Shown in pieces: positions 23,201 to 35,984 of a stretch of DNA of 64,000 nt (the stretch's first letter is position 1; every line of letters begins with the position of its first letter). The stretch covers positions 16,804,501 through 16,868,500 of the forward strand of contig OY987226.1 of assembly GCA_963920705.1 (NCBI GenBank). Direction: 5' to 3'. This stretch comes from Odiellus spinosus (Eukaryota; Arthropoda; Arachnida; Opiliones; Phalangiidae). Below the pieces are notes generated by a model, which searched no databases, was not told where the DNA came from, and was given only the letters and a program-made list of their open reading frames with translations. Both the position numbers and the translations under genes were made by a program.

Positions 23201-26200
23201 GTTAACACAAAACTCCTACTAGCACATAGAAAACGTTAAAATTAATAAAATATTAAATCCTTTACTCACGCAAATGTTGTTTCACTAATTTAATTAATTT
23301 CTTATCATCCTCCGGTGAAAACTTTTTTACCAAGCGATATTCAATGCTACATCGATACCTAGAGAGTGAGACACGATTCAAAGTAATAATAATTACCTTT
23401 AAAAATATTGAGGAAAGACAAATTTGAGAAGTCGCGTACCTATTTCCTATCTGATGGCCGTTGCGTTTTGGTAAATGTTGAATGTACTTGTTAAAACGTC
23501 TACCGTATTTCAGGTGGCAAAGGAAGATTAACTGAAAATATATTAAGTATTATTAACAAAAAACACATATTTAACAATAAATGCTAAAATGAACTCAAAA
23601 AATGCTAAAATGAACTCAAAAAATGCTAAAATGAACTCAAAAAATGCTAAAATGAACTCAAAAAATGCTAAAATGAACTCAAAAAATGCTAAAATGAACT
23701 CAAAAAATGCTAAAATGAACTCAAAAAATGCTAAAATGAACTCAAAAAATGCTAAAATGAACTCAAAAAATGCTAAAATGAACTCAAAAAATGCTAAAAT
23801 GAACTCAAAAAATGCTAAAATGAACTCAAAAAATGCTAAAATGAACTCAAAAAATGCTAAAATGAACTCAAAAAATGTTAAAATGAACTCAAAAAATGCT
23901 AAAATGAACTCAAAAAATGCTAAAATGAACTCAAAAAATGCTAAAATGAACTCAAAAAATGCTAAAATGAACTCAAAAAATGCTAAAATGAACTCAAAAA
24001 ATGCTAAAATGAACTCAAAAAATGCTAAAATGAACTCAAAAAATGCTAAAATGAACTCAAAAAATGCTAAAATGAACTCAAGAAATGCTAAAATGAACTC
24101 AAGAAATGCTAAAATGAACTCAAGAAATGCTAAAATGAACTCAAGAAATGCTAAAATGAACTCAAGAAATGCTAAAATGAACTCAAGAAATGCTAAAATG
24201 AACTCAAGAAATGCTAAAATGAACTCAAGAAATGCTAAAATGAACTCAAGAAATGCTAAAATGAACTCAAGAAATGCTAAAATGAACTCAAGAAATGCTA
24301 AAATGAACTCAAGAAATGCTAAAATGAACTCAAGAAATGCTAAAATGAACTCAAGAAATGCTAAAATGAACTCAAGAAATGCTAAAATGAACTCAAGAAA
24401 TGCTAAAATGAACTCAAGAAATGCTAAAATGAACTCAAGAAATGCTAAAATGAACTCAAGAAATGCTAAAATGAACTCAAGAAATGCTAAAATGAACTCA
24501 AGAAATGCTAAAATGAACTCAAGAAATGCTAAAATGAACTCAAGAAATGCTAAAATGAACTCAAGAAATGCTAAAATGAACTCAAGAAATGCTAAAATGA
24601 ACTCAAGAAATGCTAAAATGAACTCAAGAAATGCTAAAATGAACTCAAGAAATGCTAAAATGAACTCAAGAAATGCTAAAATGAACTCAAGAAATGCTAA
24701 AATGAACTCAAGAAATGCTAAAATGAACTCAAGAAATGCTAAAATGAACTCAAGAAATGCTAAAATGAACTCAAGAAATGCTAAAATGAACTCAAGAAAT
24801 GCTAAAATGAACTCAAGAAATGCTAAAATGAACTCAAGAAATGCTACAATGAACTCAAGAAATGCTACAATGAACTCAAGAAATGCTACAATGAACTCAA
24901 GAAATGCTACAATGAACTCAAGAAATGCTACAATGAACTCAAGAAATGCTACAATGAACTCAAGAAATGCTACAATGAACTCAAGAAATGCTACAATGAA
25001 CTCAAGAAATGCTACAATGAACTCAAGAAATGCTAAAATGAACTCAAGAAATGCTAAAATGAACTCAAGAAATGCTAAAATGAACTCAAGAAATGCTAAA
25101 ATGAACTCAAGAAATGCTAAAATGAACTCAAGAAATGCTAAAATGAACTCAAGAAATGCTAAAATGAACTCAAGAAATGCTAAAATGAACTCCAGAAATG
25201 CTAAAATGAACTCCAGAAATGCTAAAATGAACTCAAGAAATGCTAAAATGAACTCAAGAAATGCTAAAATGAACTCAAGAAATGCTAAAATGAACTCAAG
25301 AAATGCTAAAATGAACTCAAGAAATGCTAAAATGAACTCAAGAAATGCTAAAATGAACTCAAGAAATGCTAAAATGAACTCAAGAAATGCTAAAATGAAC
25401 TCAAGAAATGCTAAAATGAACTCAAGAAATGCTAAAATGAACTCAAGAAATGTTAAAATGAACTCAAGAAATGCTAAAATGAACTCAAGAAATGCTAAAA
25501 TGAACTCAAGAAATGCTAAAATGAACTCAAGAAATGCTAAAATGAACTCAAGAAATGCTAAAATGAACTCAAGAAATGCTAAAATTAACTCAAGAAATGC
25601 TAAAATTAACTCAAGAAATGCTAAAATTAACTCAAGAAATGCTAAAACGAACTCAAGAAATGCCAAAACGAACTCAATAAATGCCAAAACGAACTCAAAT
25701 GCCAAAACGAACTCAAATGCCAAAACGAACTCAATAAACGCCAAAACGAACTCAATAAACGCCAAAACGAACTCAATAAACGCCAAAACGAACTCAATAG
25801 ACGCCAAAACGAACTCAATAAACGCCAAAACGAACTCTATAAACGCCAAAACGAACTCTATAAACGCCAAAACGAACTCAATAAACGCCAAAACGAACTC
25901 AATAAACGCCAAAACGAACTCAATAAACGCCAAAACGAACTCAATAAACGCCAAAACGAACTCAATAAACGCCAAAACGAACTCAAACGCGAAAACGAAC
26001 TCAATAAACGCCAAAACGAACTCAATAAACGCCAAAACGAACTCAATAAACGCCAAAAACGAACTCAATAAACGCCAAAACGAACTCAATAAACGCCAAA
26101 ACGAACTCAATAAACGCCAAAACGAACTCAATAAACGCCAAAACGAACTCAATAAACGCCAAAACGAACTCAAAATTGCCAAAACGAACTCAAAATTGCC

Positions 26201-29200
26201 AAAACGAACTCAAAATTGCCAAAACGAACTCAAAATTGCCATAACGAACTCAAAATTGCCATAACGAACTCAAAATAGCTAAAACGAACTCAAAATAGCT
26301 AAAACGAACTCAAAATTGCTAAAACGAACTCAAAATTGCTAAAACGAACTCAAAATTGCTAAAACGAACTCAAAATTGCTAAAACGAACTCAAAATTGCT
26401 AAAACGAACTCAAAATTTCTAAAACGAACTCAAAATTTCTAAAACGAACTCAAAATTTCTAAAACGAACTCAAAATTTCTAAAACGAACTCAAAATTGCT
26501 AAAACGAACTCAAAATTGCTAAAACGAACTCAAAATTGCTAAAACGAACTCAAAATTGCTAAAACGAACTCAAAATTGCTAAAACGAACTCAAAATTGCT
26601 AAAACGAACTCAAAATTGCTAAAACGAACTCAAAATTGCTAAAACGAACTCAAAATTGCTAAAACGAACTCAAAATTGCTAAAACGAACTCAAAATTGCT
26701 AAAACGAACTCAAAATTGCTAAAACGAACTCAAAATTGCTAAAACGAATTCAAAATTGCTAAAACGAACTCAAAATTGCTAAAATGAACTCAAAATTGCT
26801 AAAATGAACTCAAAATTTCTAAAATTAACTCAAAATTTCTAAAATGAACTCAAAATTTCTAAAATGAACTCAAAATTTCTAAAACGAACTCAAAATTTCT
26901 AAAACGAACTCAAAATTTCTAAAACGAACTCAAAATTTCTAAAACGAACTCAAAATTGCTAAAACGAACTCAAAATTGCTAAAACGAACTCAAAATTGCT
27001 AAAACGAACTCAAAATTGCTAAAACGAACTCAAAATTGCTAAAACGAACTCAAAATTGCTAAAACGAACTCAAAATTGCTAAAACGAACTCAAAATTGCT
27101 AAAACGAACTCAAAATTGCTAAAACGAACTCAAAATTGCTAAAACGAATTCAAAATTGCTAAAACGAACTCAAAATTGCTAAAACGAATTCAAAATTGCT
27201 AAAACGAACTCAAAATTGCTAAAACGAACTCAAAATTGCTAAAACGAACTCAAAATTGCTAAAACGAACTCAAAATTGCTAAAACGAACTCAAAATTGCT
27301 AAAACGAACTCAAAATTGCTAAAACGAACTCAAAATTTCTAAAACGAACTCAAAATTTCTAAAACGAACTCAAAATTTCTAAAACGAACTCAAAATTGCT
27401 AAAACGAACTCAAAATTGCTAAAACGAACTCAAAATTGCTAAAACGAACTCAAAATTGCTAAAACGAACTCAAAATTGCTAAAACGAACTCAAAATTGCT
27501 AAAACGAACTCAAAATTGCTAAAACGAACTCAAAATTGCTAAAACGAACTCAAAATTGCTAAAACGAACTCAAAATTGCTAAAACGAACTCAAAATTGCT
27601 AAAACGAACTCAAAATTTCTAAAACGAACTCAAAATTTCTAAAACGAACTCAAAATTGCTAAAACGAACTCAAAATTGCTAAAACGAACTCAAAATTGCT
27701 AAAACGAACTCAAAATTGCTAAAACGAACTCAAAATTGCTAAAACGAACTCAAAATTGCTAAAACGAACTCAAAATTGCTAAAACGAACTCAAAATTGCT
27801 AAAACGAACTCAAAATTGCTAAAACGAACTCAAAATTGCTAAAACGAACTCAAAATTGCTAAAACGAACTCAAAATTGCTAAAACGAACTCAAAATTTCT
27901 AAAACGAACTCAAAATTTCTAAAACGAACTCAAAATTTCTAAAACGAACTCAAAATTTCTAAAACGAACTCAAAATTTCTAAAACGAACTCAAAATTTCT
28001 AAAACGAACTCAAAATTGCTAAAACGAACTCAAAATTGCTAAAACGAACTCAAAATTGCTAAAACGAACTCAAAATTGCTAAAACGAACTCAAAATTGCT
28101 AAAACGAACTCAAAATTGCTAAAACGAACTCAAAATTGCTAAAACGAACTCAAAATTGCTAAAACGAATTCAAAATTGCTAAAACGAACTCAAAATTGCT
28201 AAAACGAATTCAAAATTGCTAAAAGGAATTCAAAATTGCTAAAAGGAACTCAAAATTGCTAAAATGAACTCAAAATTGCTAAAACGAACTCAAAATTGCT
28301 AAAACGAATTCAAAATTGCTAAAACGAATTCAAAATTGCTAAAACGAACTCAAAATTGCTAAAATGAACTCAAAATTTCTAAAATCAACTCAAAATTTCT
28401 AAAACGAACTCAAAATTTCTAAAATGAACTCAAAATTTCTAAAATGAACTCAAAATTGCTAAAACGAACTCAAAATTGCTAAAACGAATTCAAAATTGCT
28501 AAAACGAACTCAAAATTGCTAAAATGAACTCAAAATTTCTAAAACGAACTCAAAATTTCTAAAATGAACTCAAAATTTCTAAAATGAACTCAAAATTGCT
28601 AAAAGGAACTCAAAATTGCTAAAATGAACTCAAAATTGCTAAAAGGAACTCAAAATTGCTAAAATGAACTCAAAATTGCTAAAATGAACTCAAAATTTCT
28701 AAAATGAACTCAAAATTTCTAAAACGAACTCAAAATTTCTAAAATGAACTCAAAATTTCTAAAATGAACTCAAAATTGCTAAAACGAACTCAAAATTGCT
28801 AAAACGAATTCAAAATTGCTAAAACGAACTCAAAATTGCTAAAATGAACTCAAAATTGCTAAAATGAACTCAAAATTTCTAAAATTAACTCAAAATTTCT
28901 AAAATGAACTCAAAATTTCTAAAATGAACTCAAAATTTCTAAAACGAACTCAAAATTTCTAAAACGAACTCAAAATTTCTAAAACGAACTCAAAATTTCT
29001 AAAACGAACTCAAAATTGCTAAAACGAACTCAAAATTGCTAAAACGAACTCAAAATTGCTAAAACGAACTCAAAATTGCTAAAACGAACTCAAAATTGCT
29101 AAAACGAACTCAAAATTGCTAAAACGAACTCAAAATTGCTAAAACGAACTCAAAATTGCTAAAACGAACTCAAAATTGCTAAAACGAACTCAAAATTGCT

Positions 29201-32200
29201 AAAACGAACTCAAAATTGCTAAAACGAACTCAAAATTGCTAAAACGAACTCAAAATTGCTAAAACGAATTCAAAATTGCTAAAACGAACTCAAAATTGCT
29301 AAAACGAATTCAAAATTGCTAAAACGAACTCAAAATTGCTAAAATGAACTCAAAATTGCTAAAATGAACTCAAAATTTCTAAAATGAACTCAAAATTGCT
29401 AAAATGAACTCAAAATTTCTAAAATTAACTCAAAATTTCTAAAATGAACTCAAAATTTCTAAAATGAACTCAAAATTTCCAAAATGAACTCAAAATTTCT
29501 AAAATGAACTCAAAATTGATAAAATGAACTAAATAAAAGCTAACATGAGCAAATAAATTCTAAAATTAACTAATAAAAGCTAAAATTGGAAAATTATAAT
29601 ATCGATATTTACCAAATCTTCAGCGTTTGTAAAAAAAGAACGATTGGCATCTTTGACGAGTAAACGATGATATTGGTTTTTCAAAGCAGGATGGGAAATA
29701 CCAGGAAAATGAGGGAAAATTTCGGGCCAAAGAATGTTGCCATCGACCGTGTACTTAGCCACAAGAGAATGCAACTTCGTTCTGTCCTCTCTCGAAAAAG
29801 AACTTCATGCAACAAAAACAAATTATAAAATTTTAAATTACAATTAATTCTTTTAGTAAAAATAAAGTGAATTATTAAGTAATCAAGTTGAAAATGTCAG
29901 TAAAATAATTAAGTTAAAAACTAAATACATATTAAAATTATTATTACTATAATCATGAGTGAATCATATACACTCCCTATAAGTTACCAACGCCTAATTG
30001 AACTAATGTATCCAACATTTTCTTCCCAGTCAATCAATCAATATCAATCAATCAATCAATATCAATCAATATCAATCAATATCAATCAATATCAATCAAT
30101 ATCAATCAATATCAATCAACCAATCAATATCAATCAACCAATCAATATCAATCAACCAATCAATATCAATCAACCAATCAATCAATCAACCAATATCAAT
30201 CAACCAATATCAATCAACCAATATCAATCAACAAATATCAATCAACTAATATCAATCAACTAATATCAATCAACTAATATCAATCAACTAATATCAATCA
30301 ACTAATATCAATCAATTAATTATTATCAATCATTAAATTAATTATAGGCAAATGATTTGAACTAATGGCAGGTAGCATTGAAAACTTACAATGGCAGAAC
30401 AGGATTCGAAATCATATTGCGATGGAAATGAATAAAACAGGCCAAAGCACTGCGATCACTCTAAAAAGGCAAAACAAGTTTTTTATTTTAATTTTTAATT
30501 TAATTAAAAAATGAAATCTTTACTTCTAGTTCTTGGGCAATCAAATCCCAATCGCGTCCTTCGTATTCTTCGATTAATTCTCGGAGTTTGTCTTCTTCTT
30601 CATCCGTCCAGGCATCGTTGTTCACGCATGGATTCACAAAATATTTCCACATTAGACGACACGATACATCGCTGTATTTATTTTGTATCTAAAAAATCAG
30701 AAAAATAAGATATAGTTATTACAAGAATTACTATAGGCGAGTCAGAGACCTGCACCAGCCAGGTTTTCCAATTTGTAAAATTTAATAGGTCAGGCTCTCA
30801 CAGTATTTAGTTTTCAAAGTTCGGGCCGGACTTTTATTTGGTTTATAAAATTTGGGCCAGGCTTTCATTTGATTTACAAAATACAGGCTGGGCTTGGACT
30901 CAAGCTAAAGCAAATATGAATTCAATTTATTGATAATTTGTAAAATAAAATAAAAACTAAGTATATATAGTGGGTCATTTCATGTAACGAGCTGGGCCTG
31001 ATCATTTGATGTTATGGGCCAGTCTGGTCATTTCATATAACTGGTTGGGTCTACATCTACTTCGTAATTCCAATCATGGCCCGGGCAAGGTTTCAGGCCT
31101 TTTTCAGTGCTAAATCCTGGGCCAGGCTTGGATCAGGCCTGAAAATGTCGGCCCATGCAGGTCTCTGAGGCAAGGACCCATTTTTAGCAATTAACAATTA
31201 CGAATAATCAAACTCGCTACTGGGGCGAGTAATTATATCAACTATCAATTACCAAGAATAGAGTACTCAAAAGTGAAATTACTCAGCAATTGATTTTAAA
31301 AAATACAATTACACTGTAATCAATTGATTTTGTAAGCTAGATTACCAGGTACTTGATTTTGTAAGCTAGATTACCAGGTACTTGATTTTGAAAGCTAGAT
31401 TACCAGGTACTTGATTTTGTAAGCTAGATTACCAAGTACTTGATTTTGTAAGCTAGATTATAAGGTACTTGATTTCGTAAGCTAGATTACCAGGTACTTG
31501 ATTTCGTAAGCTAGATTAGAAGGTACTTGATTTCGTAAGCTAGATTACCAGGTACTTGATTTCGTAAGCTAGATTACCAGGTACTTGATTTCGTAAGCTA
31601 GATTACCAGGTACTTGATTTCGTAAGCTAGATTACCAGGTACTTGATTTCGTAAGCTAGATTACCAGGTACTTGATTTCGTAAGCTAGATTACCAGGTAC
31701 TTGATTTCGTAAGCTAGATTACCAGGTACTTGATTTCGTAAGCTAGATTACCAGGTACTTGATTTCGTAAGCTAGATTACCAGGTACTTGATTTCGTAAG
31801 CTAGATTACCAGGTACTTGATTTCGTAAGCTAGATTATCAGGTACTTGATTTCGTAAGCTAGATTATCAGGTACTTGATTTCGTAAGCTAGATTAGAAGG
31901 TACTTGATTTCGTAAGCTACATTACCAGGTACTTGATTTCGTAAGCTAGATTACCAGGTACTTGATTTCGTAAGCTAGATTACTAGGTACTTGATTGCAA
32001 AAGCAAGATTACTCAGTACTCTATTTCAAATTCCTGATAAGTGTACTCAGTACTCGATTTCAAAAGCTATATTACTCAGTACTGGATTACAAAAGAGGAT
32101 AATTTGATGCTCAATTTCAAAAGCGAAATTACTCCCACCAACCAAAGACGCCATTACTCGGTACTCTATTCCAAATGCGCAATTAATAGGTCCTAGAACT

Positions 32201-33608
32201 GAAAAAGCGCGATTTCTTAGTACTCGATTTTAAAAATGCGATTAATCAGTACCAGATTTTTTAAAAACAAGATTACTTGGTACATGATTTTACTAAGTTT
32301 ATTTTAGGAAAAACGAAAATTTTAATTCTTTGAGAATATTTCCCTATTGCTAACGAAACTAAAGACAAATTTTAGGAAACATGCTGATACTTACAACATT
32401 AATGGAAATATGATACCAATCGATTTCCCACTTTTTCATAATTTCATCGGAAAACAAGGTTTTATCCGAATAATTCGATACATTGACAATTTCGTCGTCA
32501 ATTTCTTTAATTTTGGAACTCAATTCGGTTTCAATAGATTCTTTATAAAATCGTCGTTCCTCGTCATCTGGGAATGTTGCTTCCAGGCCAGTTTTCTCTT
32601 CCTCCCACCTCACGATCAAGTTACGTTTCCTCTCCATTAAAGGCTCTAACAAACCTTTCAACACAATTGTCTTGACTGCTTTGCGCAGATCTTCACAATC
32701 TTTTTTCCTCCCTAACCCAAATTAACCTTAATTTACTAATAAACAACCCAAAATTTTTAAAGATTTCTTACAAGCCACGGACTGGTAGGTATAATTTTCC
32801 AATTCTTTATTAGCTCTTTTGATCTTGTAATCTTCATTCTTAGGGCAGAACTGAAACATAATAAAAAATTATTGTAGGAACTGGTCCAGTTTTCTTTAAA
32901 AAATTTGTTAAAATTAAATAGAATCTCACAAAATCATTTTCATCCCTAAAATAGGGAGCGGCGAAGCCTCGCGAAACTTTTGGAAAACGGTGATATTTGG
33001 AATTAGAAGTATCGTCATTTACTATCACGTATAAATCCTCTTGCAATTGGTCCTAATTTAGTTAATTACAATTAAAATCAATCAAAATTATAATCAAAAT
33101 TTACAAACCTGTTTTTCTTTATTAGCTTGAAGGGCATTCTCTAATTGACTGATCACGTCAATAACATATTCCTGGTATATTTGATTTGATACTAAACAAG
33201 CTTCTAAACCATTAGCGTCGAAACCAGTTGGCTAAGTTTGTATAAAGAAATGGTCTAAAATCTAAACTATGAAGTATTTACAATAAAACTTACAACTTCG
33301 TGTTGTGATTGACTACCATCAACACTTGCAGACTCTGAAAAAGAATATCCAAACTAAAACGTTGAATCTTCTCAAGAATTATTAAGACTAGACATTTTTA
33401 TGATAGGGTAGGGTGTACCATCGTAATCATCATCTTCACTAAATTCGTTCCCTTGTCGTAATGCCGCTTCATTTGAGTAGAAACCTTTGGTTTCGATTTC
33501 CTCCTCGTCATCATCCTCTTGCTCCACTTCTTCGTCGCTATCTTGAATGTATTTATTTAAATACGCTAGATTTAAATCTAGTTCCATGTTATGAAAATCC
33601 AAATCCAT
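20300..33608 (-). CDS. SNAPC4: SNAPC4/SNAP190-like Myb-repeat subunit of the snRNA-activating protein complex, 14 exons
   Basis: Coding exons in transcription order: 33608-33389, 33334-33294, 33231-33109, 33052-32930, 32850-32772, 32699-32395, 30688-30524, 30460-30390, 29802-29613, 23531-23440, 23358-23270, 22648-22542, 22488-22062, 21246-20300; 992 aa, all phases consistent. The N-terminus is acidic (DSDEEVEQEDDDEEE). The PYFRD block near residue 160 and the Myb series that follows are typical of SNAPC4: a partial repeat ending KKWEIDWYHI, then WTDEEEDKL...DWDLIAQELE with RSALACFIHFHRN, FSREDRTKL...WPEIFPHFPG, GRRFNKYIQHLP, and FSPEDDKKLIKLV...DWPLIGKEFPG. The C-terminal third is basic and ends KSSRLNK. 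The complex binds the proximal sequence element of snRNA genes for Pol II and Pol III. Introns are swollen by tandem arrays, one of 6,081 bp between the 29613 and 23531 exons. The ATG at 33608 was chosen because the protein-like frame starts there; the first intron (gtctta donor) is the weakest junction. Confidence 0.9.
21310..21545. repeat. About 30-bp tandem repeat in SNAPC4 last intron
   Basis: About eight diverged copies of a unit around AAACAAGTAAACCTT plus a RCGTCATCGTCCT-type segment, inside the intron 21247-22061. Copies differ at many sites and slightly in length. Confidence 0.75.
22915..23175. repeat. About 30-35-bp tandem repeat in SNAPC4 intron
   Basis: About eight imperfect copies built on GGAATTAGGCTTAGCGAG followed by TTTTACGCGAATAGT, in the intron 22649-23269. 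A G-rich run (22892-22911) precedes it. The short open frame at 22850-23056 is a product of the repeat. Confidence 0.8.
23582..29530. repeat. Giant minisatellite filling a SNAPC4 intron (21-bp, mixed, then 20-bp units)
   Basis: This occupies nearly all of the intron 23532-29612. From 23582 to about 25650 the unit is 21 bp (AAAATGAACTCA plus AGAAATGCT). The first about 23 copies read AAAAATGCT, the later ones AGAAATGCT, and a block of nine carries GCTACA at about 24840-25030. From about 25650 to 26160 it shifts to GCCAAAACGAACTCAATAAA-type units with 15- and 18-bp variants. From 26161 to 29520 the unit is 20 bp (AAAACGAACTCAAAATTGCT) for 168 units with no indel, alternating in blocks with a TTTCT variant. 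The long open frames on both strands in the 21-bp part (23589-26264 + and 23543-26182 -) exist only because the period is a multiple of three, and are not genes. Confidence 0.96.
30029..30325. repeat. ATCAATCA-type micro/minisatellite in SNAPC4 intron
   Basis: A 4-bp CAAT core expanded into ATCAATCAAT- and CAACCAATAT-type 10-16-bp units, then CAACTAATAT-type units. It lies in the intron 29803-30389. The open frame at 29955-30263 (Asn/Gln/Ile-rich) is low-complexity repeat translation. Confidence 0.9.
30743..31167. mobile_element. hAT-like non-autonomous TIR element in SNAPC4 intron
   Basis: The ends are CAGAGACCTGCA and its exact reverse complement TGCAGGTCTCTG, with 8-bp flanks AGGCGAGT and AGGCAAGG (6 of 8 identical), as expected for an aged hAT target duplication. 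The interior repeats GGGCC-AGGCTT-type phrases and codes for nothing. Confidence 0.55.
31325..31995. repeat. 29-bp minisatellite in SNAPC4 intron
   Basis: About 22 copies of a 29-bp unit (CTTGATTTCGTAAGC plus TAGATTACCAGGTA), with early copies carrying TTTTG for TTTCG and several TTAGAAG or TTATCAG variants. Degenerate TACTCGATTT-type relatives continue to about 32290. It sits in the intron 30689-32394. Confidence 0.93.
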
Positions 33609-33616
33609 GTTAACTG

Positions 33617-34395
33617 GCAGATAAATCTGTGTAAATTGTGAAACGTGAAGAGTCAATTCTAAAGTCTAAGGATTAGCAAAAGTAACATTAGGCCTTGGTC
33701 CAATTCTACCCTATTCGTTATTATATAAACAAGATAACCAGTATTTCTTGACCGTTCCCTCTTTTATTTGCACTGATAGTAGTCTATCATTTTATTTTAC
33801 TCTGAATAATTTTTGGTACGAATTATCATTGGTGGAAAAGAATAAAATTAGGATAACTTCTTGGGAAGGATCGTCGCCCCGCCGCCGCCACTCCACGATC
33901 CAGTGAAGCCCACTGAAGCAGACTCTTTTTTGTCGTCTGTCAGTTTCATTGGCGGTCAGGAGCAGTGACGAAAATACGCATAAGACACTGGACATTTTTT
34001 TCTTTTTTTGCTCCAGGTTATTTCTGGCATGTAGCCATTCAGCTCCAAAAAAATTCGACAAATTCTCAAAACAATTGACAGATTAAATAAAAAGTATTAA
34101 AAACTATACAAATTAAGAGCTGGACCACCACAATAAATTAAATATTAGAGACTAAAATTAATAATGGCTTAAGAGATAGGATACGGTTAAAAATTAACCG
34201 AAAAAATTATTGTTTGAAAGTTAAAATTGAAAATTGAAAGTTAGTTGGAAGTTGATTTAGTTAAACTAGCGTGATAAATTTTCCCATAAATTTTAATTAC
34301 TGAGTCATTTGTCAGATAAGAACAAGTACTTATTGAAAGAGTAAATCTGGCAATGTCTCATATATTTTTTGAAATGCCCAATGACTTTGAAATTG
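33617..34395. other. SNAPC4 upstream region
   Basis: Probable promoter and 5' UTR of SNAPC4. It is AT-rich with a GC-richer patch at 33865-33925. The open frame 33792-34061 (-) has no recognisable domain, and I could not assign a promoter element. Confidence 0.4.
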
Positions 34396-34399
34396 TGGA

Positions 34400-34638
34400 C
34401 CAAGGGCAAGCAGACTCTGCCAAGCCACGTAACATTTTAGAATCTGGGCTTGATTTTCAGAGCCACGCCAATTTAGTTTACACTGACAACTGAGTAAATG
34501 GCACCAGTAAGTGAAACGTACTGAATGTGACTGCCATCTATTCAATTGTCAGTAGAATTTAAAATGGCCGCGCTTTGGAAATCAAGCCCTGATTCCATAC
34601 AGTCACGTGGCTTGAAAGGGTCTGCTTAACCTCTTGGT
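34400..34638. mobile_element. Foldback/MITE-like inverted repeat
   Basis: The left arm (CCAAGGGCAAGCAGACTCTG, then CCAAGCCACGT) is matched in inverted form by the right arm (CACGTGGCTTGAAAG, then GGTCTGCTTAACCTCTTGG). A second inner pair, GGGCTTGATTTTC and GAAATCAAGCCCTG, is also inverted. There is no coding capacity. Confidence 0.55.
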
Positions 34639-34689
34639 TCGAAGTATGTAAAGAGACAAAATAAGTAGCTTCTGACGTCAATCACAAAA

Positions 34690-35215
34690 CCACGTGGCTG
34701 TTCGGCCGAGGGGTCCGACACTCCTTCGAATTTCGTACACTTCTAAGATTCTAAAATTTACGAATGTCGCATTTCTAGTTGAATCTTAGGAAAAATTGAC
34801 AAATTTTGCAAATTTATCAAATTTTACGAATTCCTCGAATTTATAAATTTCTTTCGAATTTTTGTGAAATCTCAAAAAATTTATGAAATCTCTAGAAATT
34901 TATAAATTTCTTTCGAATTTTTTTATAAATCTGAAGAAATTTATGAATTTCTTACAAATTTTTTGAAATTTCACAAAATTTACAAATTTTTTCTTCCTTT
35001 TTTTTCGAATTTCAATCGAATCTTCGAATCACCGTCGAATTTTCGAATTTCAATCGAATCTTTCAATCATCATCAAATTTTCGAATCTTAGTAATTTTAC
35101 GAATTTTGGGCGAAATCTTCGAATCAGAACCCAAAAATTCGAAGATTTCAAATTTCATACACAATTTAGGCGAGTGTCAGACTCCTCGTGTTCGGCACAG
35201 GCTTGAATTTCCAGA
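34690..35215. repeat. Probable inverted-repeat element with AT-rich tandem core
   Basis: The left part (GGCCGAGGGGTCCGACACTCC) and the right part (GCGAGTGTCAGACTCCTCGT) are approximate reverse complements. Between them (about 34780-35150) are degenerate AAATTTATGAATTTC and TCGAATTTCAATCGAATC units. The boundaries are uncertain. Confidence 0.35.
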
Positions 35216-35644
35216 GCGACGACACACTGGCAAACTATAGATGGCGCAAGGAGAGGTTTGTGTCGTATTAATTTGACCTAGGAGGATGAAGGGGGACCTC
35301 TGGAGAAGAAAGCATGCGTTGCATGAACGGCATACTGAAATGTGCGTGACATAACTATAGACTGCCACCTAACGGAAAAATTTAGAAACTATATTACTAT
35401 TTTCGTACAGGTTTTTAAACTTTATGAAAAGTTAAATTCTTCTGGCAGCTAAAATCGCTACGACAATTATCGAAACAGAAATATATCCTCATTTTAATTT
35501 GAAATACTATATAGCAGACTAATTTTATTACGTATTATATATTTTATTTTATATTTCGAGCTTCTTACGCCTATCATACGATGGCGCTACCTACTATGTC
35601 CGTCGATTTTGGCTCGGCCGAGTCAGCAGGGACTGAAATAAGCA

Positions 35645-35855
35645 CAAGTCACTGGTCATTTGTCCGATAAATTTTCCAAATGTCCGATAACTTTTTATTT
35701 TTAAGAGGGGATCACTGGACAAATGTCCGATAAAAAAGTACTTTTCAATACAGGAAATGTAGCATTGTCCGGTAATTTAGTTAAATGTCCGATAACTTTT
35801 GAATTTTAAAGGGGGGGTTACTGGACAATTGTCCAATAAGAAAAATTTCTTATTT
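35645..35855. repeat. Imperfect tandem duplication with repeated TGTCCGATAA motif
   Basis: Two related halves each read CACTGGACAAATGTCCGATA or similar and include AAATGTCCGATAACTTTT followed by a G-rich run. TGTCC(G/A)ATAA occurs at least five times. No gene is seen. Confidence 0.5.
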
Positions 35856-35984
35856 CCGTCCCTGCGAGTCAGCCGTAGATGAATCGCGCAGCTCGTGTTG
35901 GGGGAATACAATTTTCTGTTCCAGAGGCACGAGTATCATATTCCTAGATTTGACTACCCCTGTTAATTTTCAGTGATCTTTTAA

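Noticed and set aside
23543-26264. 891- and 879-codon open frames on opposite strands over the same bases
   Set aside because: Both are by-products of a stop-free 21-bp unit lying inside a SNAPC4 intron.
11093-29520. Regularly spaced repeats that might suggest CRISPR arrays
   Set aside because: The units are contiguous with no unique spacers, no cas-like genes are present, and the genome is eukaryotic.
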